Below, one piece after another: positions 6,794 to 7,402 of a stretch of 7,402 bases of DNA; the first letter of the stretch is position 1, and each line of letters begins with the position of its first letter. Source of the stretch: Candidatus Micrarchaeaceae archaeon (GTDB lineage Archaea > Micrarchaeota > Micrarchaeia > Micrarchaeales > Micrarchaeaceae). The notes under the pieces are model-generated. The model did no database searches. It was not told the DNA's origin and was given only the letters and a program-made list of their open reading frames with translations. A program made the position numbers and the translations under genes. Location: NCBI GenBank assembly GCA_027310535.1, contig DAIDAQ010000052.1:1-7402 (forward strand). Reading direction: 5' to 3'.

Positions 6794-6847
6794 TGAAGGG
6801 TCAAGAAACCTGACCGCCTTTCGTGGCGGAGATGAATTGACCCTTCA
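6794..6847 (+). repeat. Nested inverted repeat resembling an IS200/IS605 right end
   Basis: Perfect 11-bp arms, TGAAGGGTCAA (6794-6804) and TTGACCCTTCA (6837-6847), enclose a second hairpin, CCGCC-tttcgt-GGCGG (6814-6829). The 3' side reads GGCGGAGATGAATTGAC. A GC hairpin followed by a purine-rich AGATGAA-type stretch and then a short cleavage-site-like sequence resembles the right ends of IS200/IS605 elements, as in IS608 where the hairpin is followed by AGGATGTCAA. The matching tnpB would lie upstream but is absent, because the pilin promoter begins within 40 nt. It may be an orphan end, a small non-autonomous derivative, or an unrelated structured element. The inverted repeat is certain; the transposon reading is inference. 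Confidence 0.5.
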
Positions 6848-6903
6848 ATATGGTTAAGGAACAGATAAACGTCTTCTATCAGATTTTTCTCCCAGTGATG
6901 TAA

Positions 6904-6930
6904 GAGACGGGAGTCTCCGAGGAGATGAAT
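6904..6930 (+). repeat. Second hairpin followed by the same GGAGATGAAT tail
   Basis: GAGAC-ggga-GTCTC (6904-6917) is followed after 3 nt by GGAGATGAAT (6921-6930), the 10-mer also found at 6828-6837 just after the GGCGG arm of the first hairpin. The same order, hairpin then GGAGATGAAT, within 100 nt and on the same strand suggests two diverged copies of one kind of element end. Confidence 0.4.
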
Positions 6931-6964
6931 ACCGAGCATTCCCCCAACGTCGCTGGGTGTTGGA

Positions 6965-7345
6965 TTGCGTCGCAGCTTAACAGGCTTATCCTTTGCGGTT
7001 GAGTTTTACGGGGCAACAGGGCGAGCGCGGCCTACGCTGTCCGATGTTCTACCACCGAAGAGATCATATGGATAGCGTAGCAAATGCGAAGAATAAAGTT
7101 TCTGGGGCGGCCATCCAGCAGGGACAAGTGCAGGGCCGGCAGGCTAGGACATCATACAGGATTATACCAGAAGGCAGGATGTTTCATACGCCCCACTCTT
7201 CCGGTGCAGCGACGACTCCAAACAAGCGAAACTGCAGTTGAACTGATCCGAACGGCTCTGAATACCGCCGGCTTGCCGGCAGAGGTAGCCGTTCGTGCAG
7301 AGGGTCCATAAGGAGCTCCGCCCCTTTTCATTAGCCACTTTGGGA
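6965..7345 (+). pseudogene. Degenerate TnpB-like (IS200/IS605 accessory nuclease) C-terminal remnant
   Basis: No intact gene exists here, but plus-strand frames show TnpB-like fragments broken by stops and frameshifts. In the frame open at 6993-7241, GERGLRCPMFYHRRDHMDSV (about 7020-7079), followed by ANAKN, resembles the second zinc-ribbon half (RCPxC, then RDxD and xxxN). GRMFHTPHSSGA in the same frame resembles GRxFHCPHCG with both cysteines lost. In the frame ending at 7311, IRTALNTAGLPAEVAVRAEG resembles the tail after the final Asn motif, and shortly after it GAPPLF (another frame) recalls the common KQEAPPLF-type end. No RuvC acidic residues are visible, so at best this is the last third of a dead gene. 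It could be continuous with the end-like hairpins upstream or come from a separate copy. A chance resemblance is possible, since no single fragment is decisive. Confidence 0.4.
7249..7295 (+). repeat. Strong nested hairpin within the tnpB-like remnant
   Basis: Perfect 9-bp arms, CGAACGGCT (7249-7257) and AGCCGTTCG (7287-7295), enclose GCCGGC-tt-GCCGGC (7267-7280). Extra CTG/CAG pairing lies between the two stems. As RNA this would be a very stable two-part stem. TnpB guide RNAs are produced from the 3' end of tnpB, so such a structure there is suggestive. It could equally be an effect of codon choice. Confidence 0.45.
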
Positions 7346-7402
7346 TATTGGCTGGAAGCTCATTCAAAATCTGACCAAATGGCTTCAAAATGCCTCTGCA
7401 TC

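Noticed and set aside
6894..6934. C/D box sRNA (GTGATGT ... AGATGAA with CCGA boxes)
   Set aside because: Boxes are imperfect (CCGA rather than CTGA) and the C' to D spacing is only a few nt, leaving no room for a guide.
7152..7402. Minus-strand frame open to the right edge, starting RGILKPFGQILNELPANIPK
   Set aside because: The first 25 residues look protein-like, but the rest is antisense to the tnpB-like tract, of biased composition and without motifs. It cannot be decided without the right flank.
1..7402. CRISPR array or defence cluster
   Set aside because: No regularly spaced repeats and no cas, toxin-antitoxin or restriction motifs were seen on either strand.

Overview
The window looks like DPANN archaeal chromosome, most likely Micrarchaeota/ARMAN-like. 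It carries an archaeal DNA polymerase D small subunit, a UPF0147 protein, an OGG1-type glycosylase, a translin/TRAX-family protein, and a pilin-like protein whose N-terminus (QSAMEYLMTYGWAIL) is very common in DPANN proteomes. No tool was run: the lineage is inferred from protein character, and all functional calls are motif recognition by eye.

Layout. (1) 1-891, minus: N-terminal 297 residues of a polysaccharide flippase that runs off the left edge. (2) 987-3890, plus: a tight operon of glycyl-tRNA synthetase, OGG-type 8-oxoguanine glycosylase/lyase and a translin/TRAX-like protein, joined by 4-nt and 11-nt overlaps. It is divergent from the flippase. (3) 3891-4314: no intact gene. The minus strand holds a decayed N-terminus of an IS200/IS605 Y1 transposase (TnpA) with an in-frame TGA, followed by the promoter and strong ribosome binding site of the next gene. 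(4) 4315-6085, plus: a UPF0147 protein and PolD small subunit DP1, which keeps all its phosphoesterase metal ligands. (5) 6166-6714, minus: a class III signal peptide pilin-like surface protein, convergent with DP1, with its own TATA box and a pyrimidine-rich terminator. (6) 6765-7402: mobile-element debris. It contains a nested inverted repeat resembling an IS200/IS605 right end, a second related hairpin, and a degenerate plus-strand reading frame with TnpB-like zinc-finger and C-terminal features over a strong nested hairpin.

The plus-strand genes are information-processing functions: translation, base-excision repair, possible RNA processing, and replication. The flanking minus-strand genes concern the cell surface. 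The accessory signal is IS200/IS605 decay at two separate sites. I see no CRISPR array, tRNA, rRNA or intact transposon, and no clear sign of a wholly new system. The TRAX-like protein in the repair/translation operon and the possible orphan guide-RNA-like structures at the right end are the most interesting leads.
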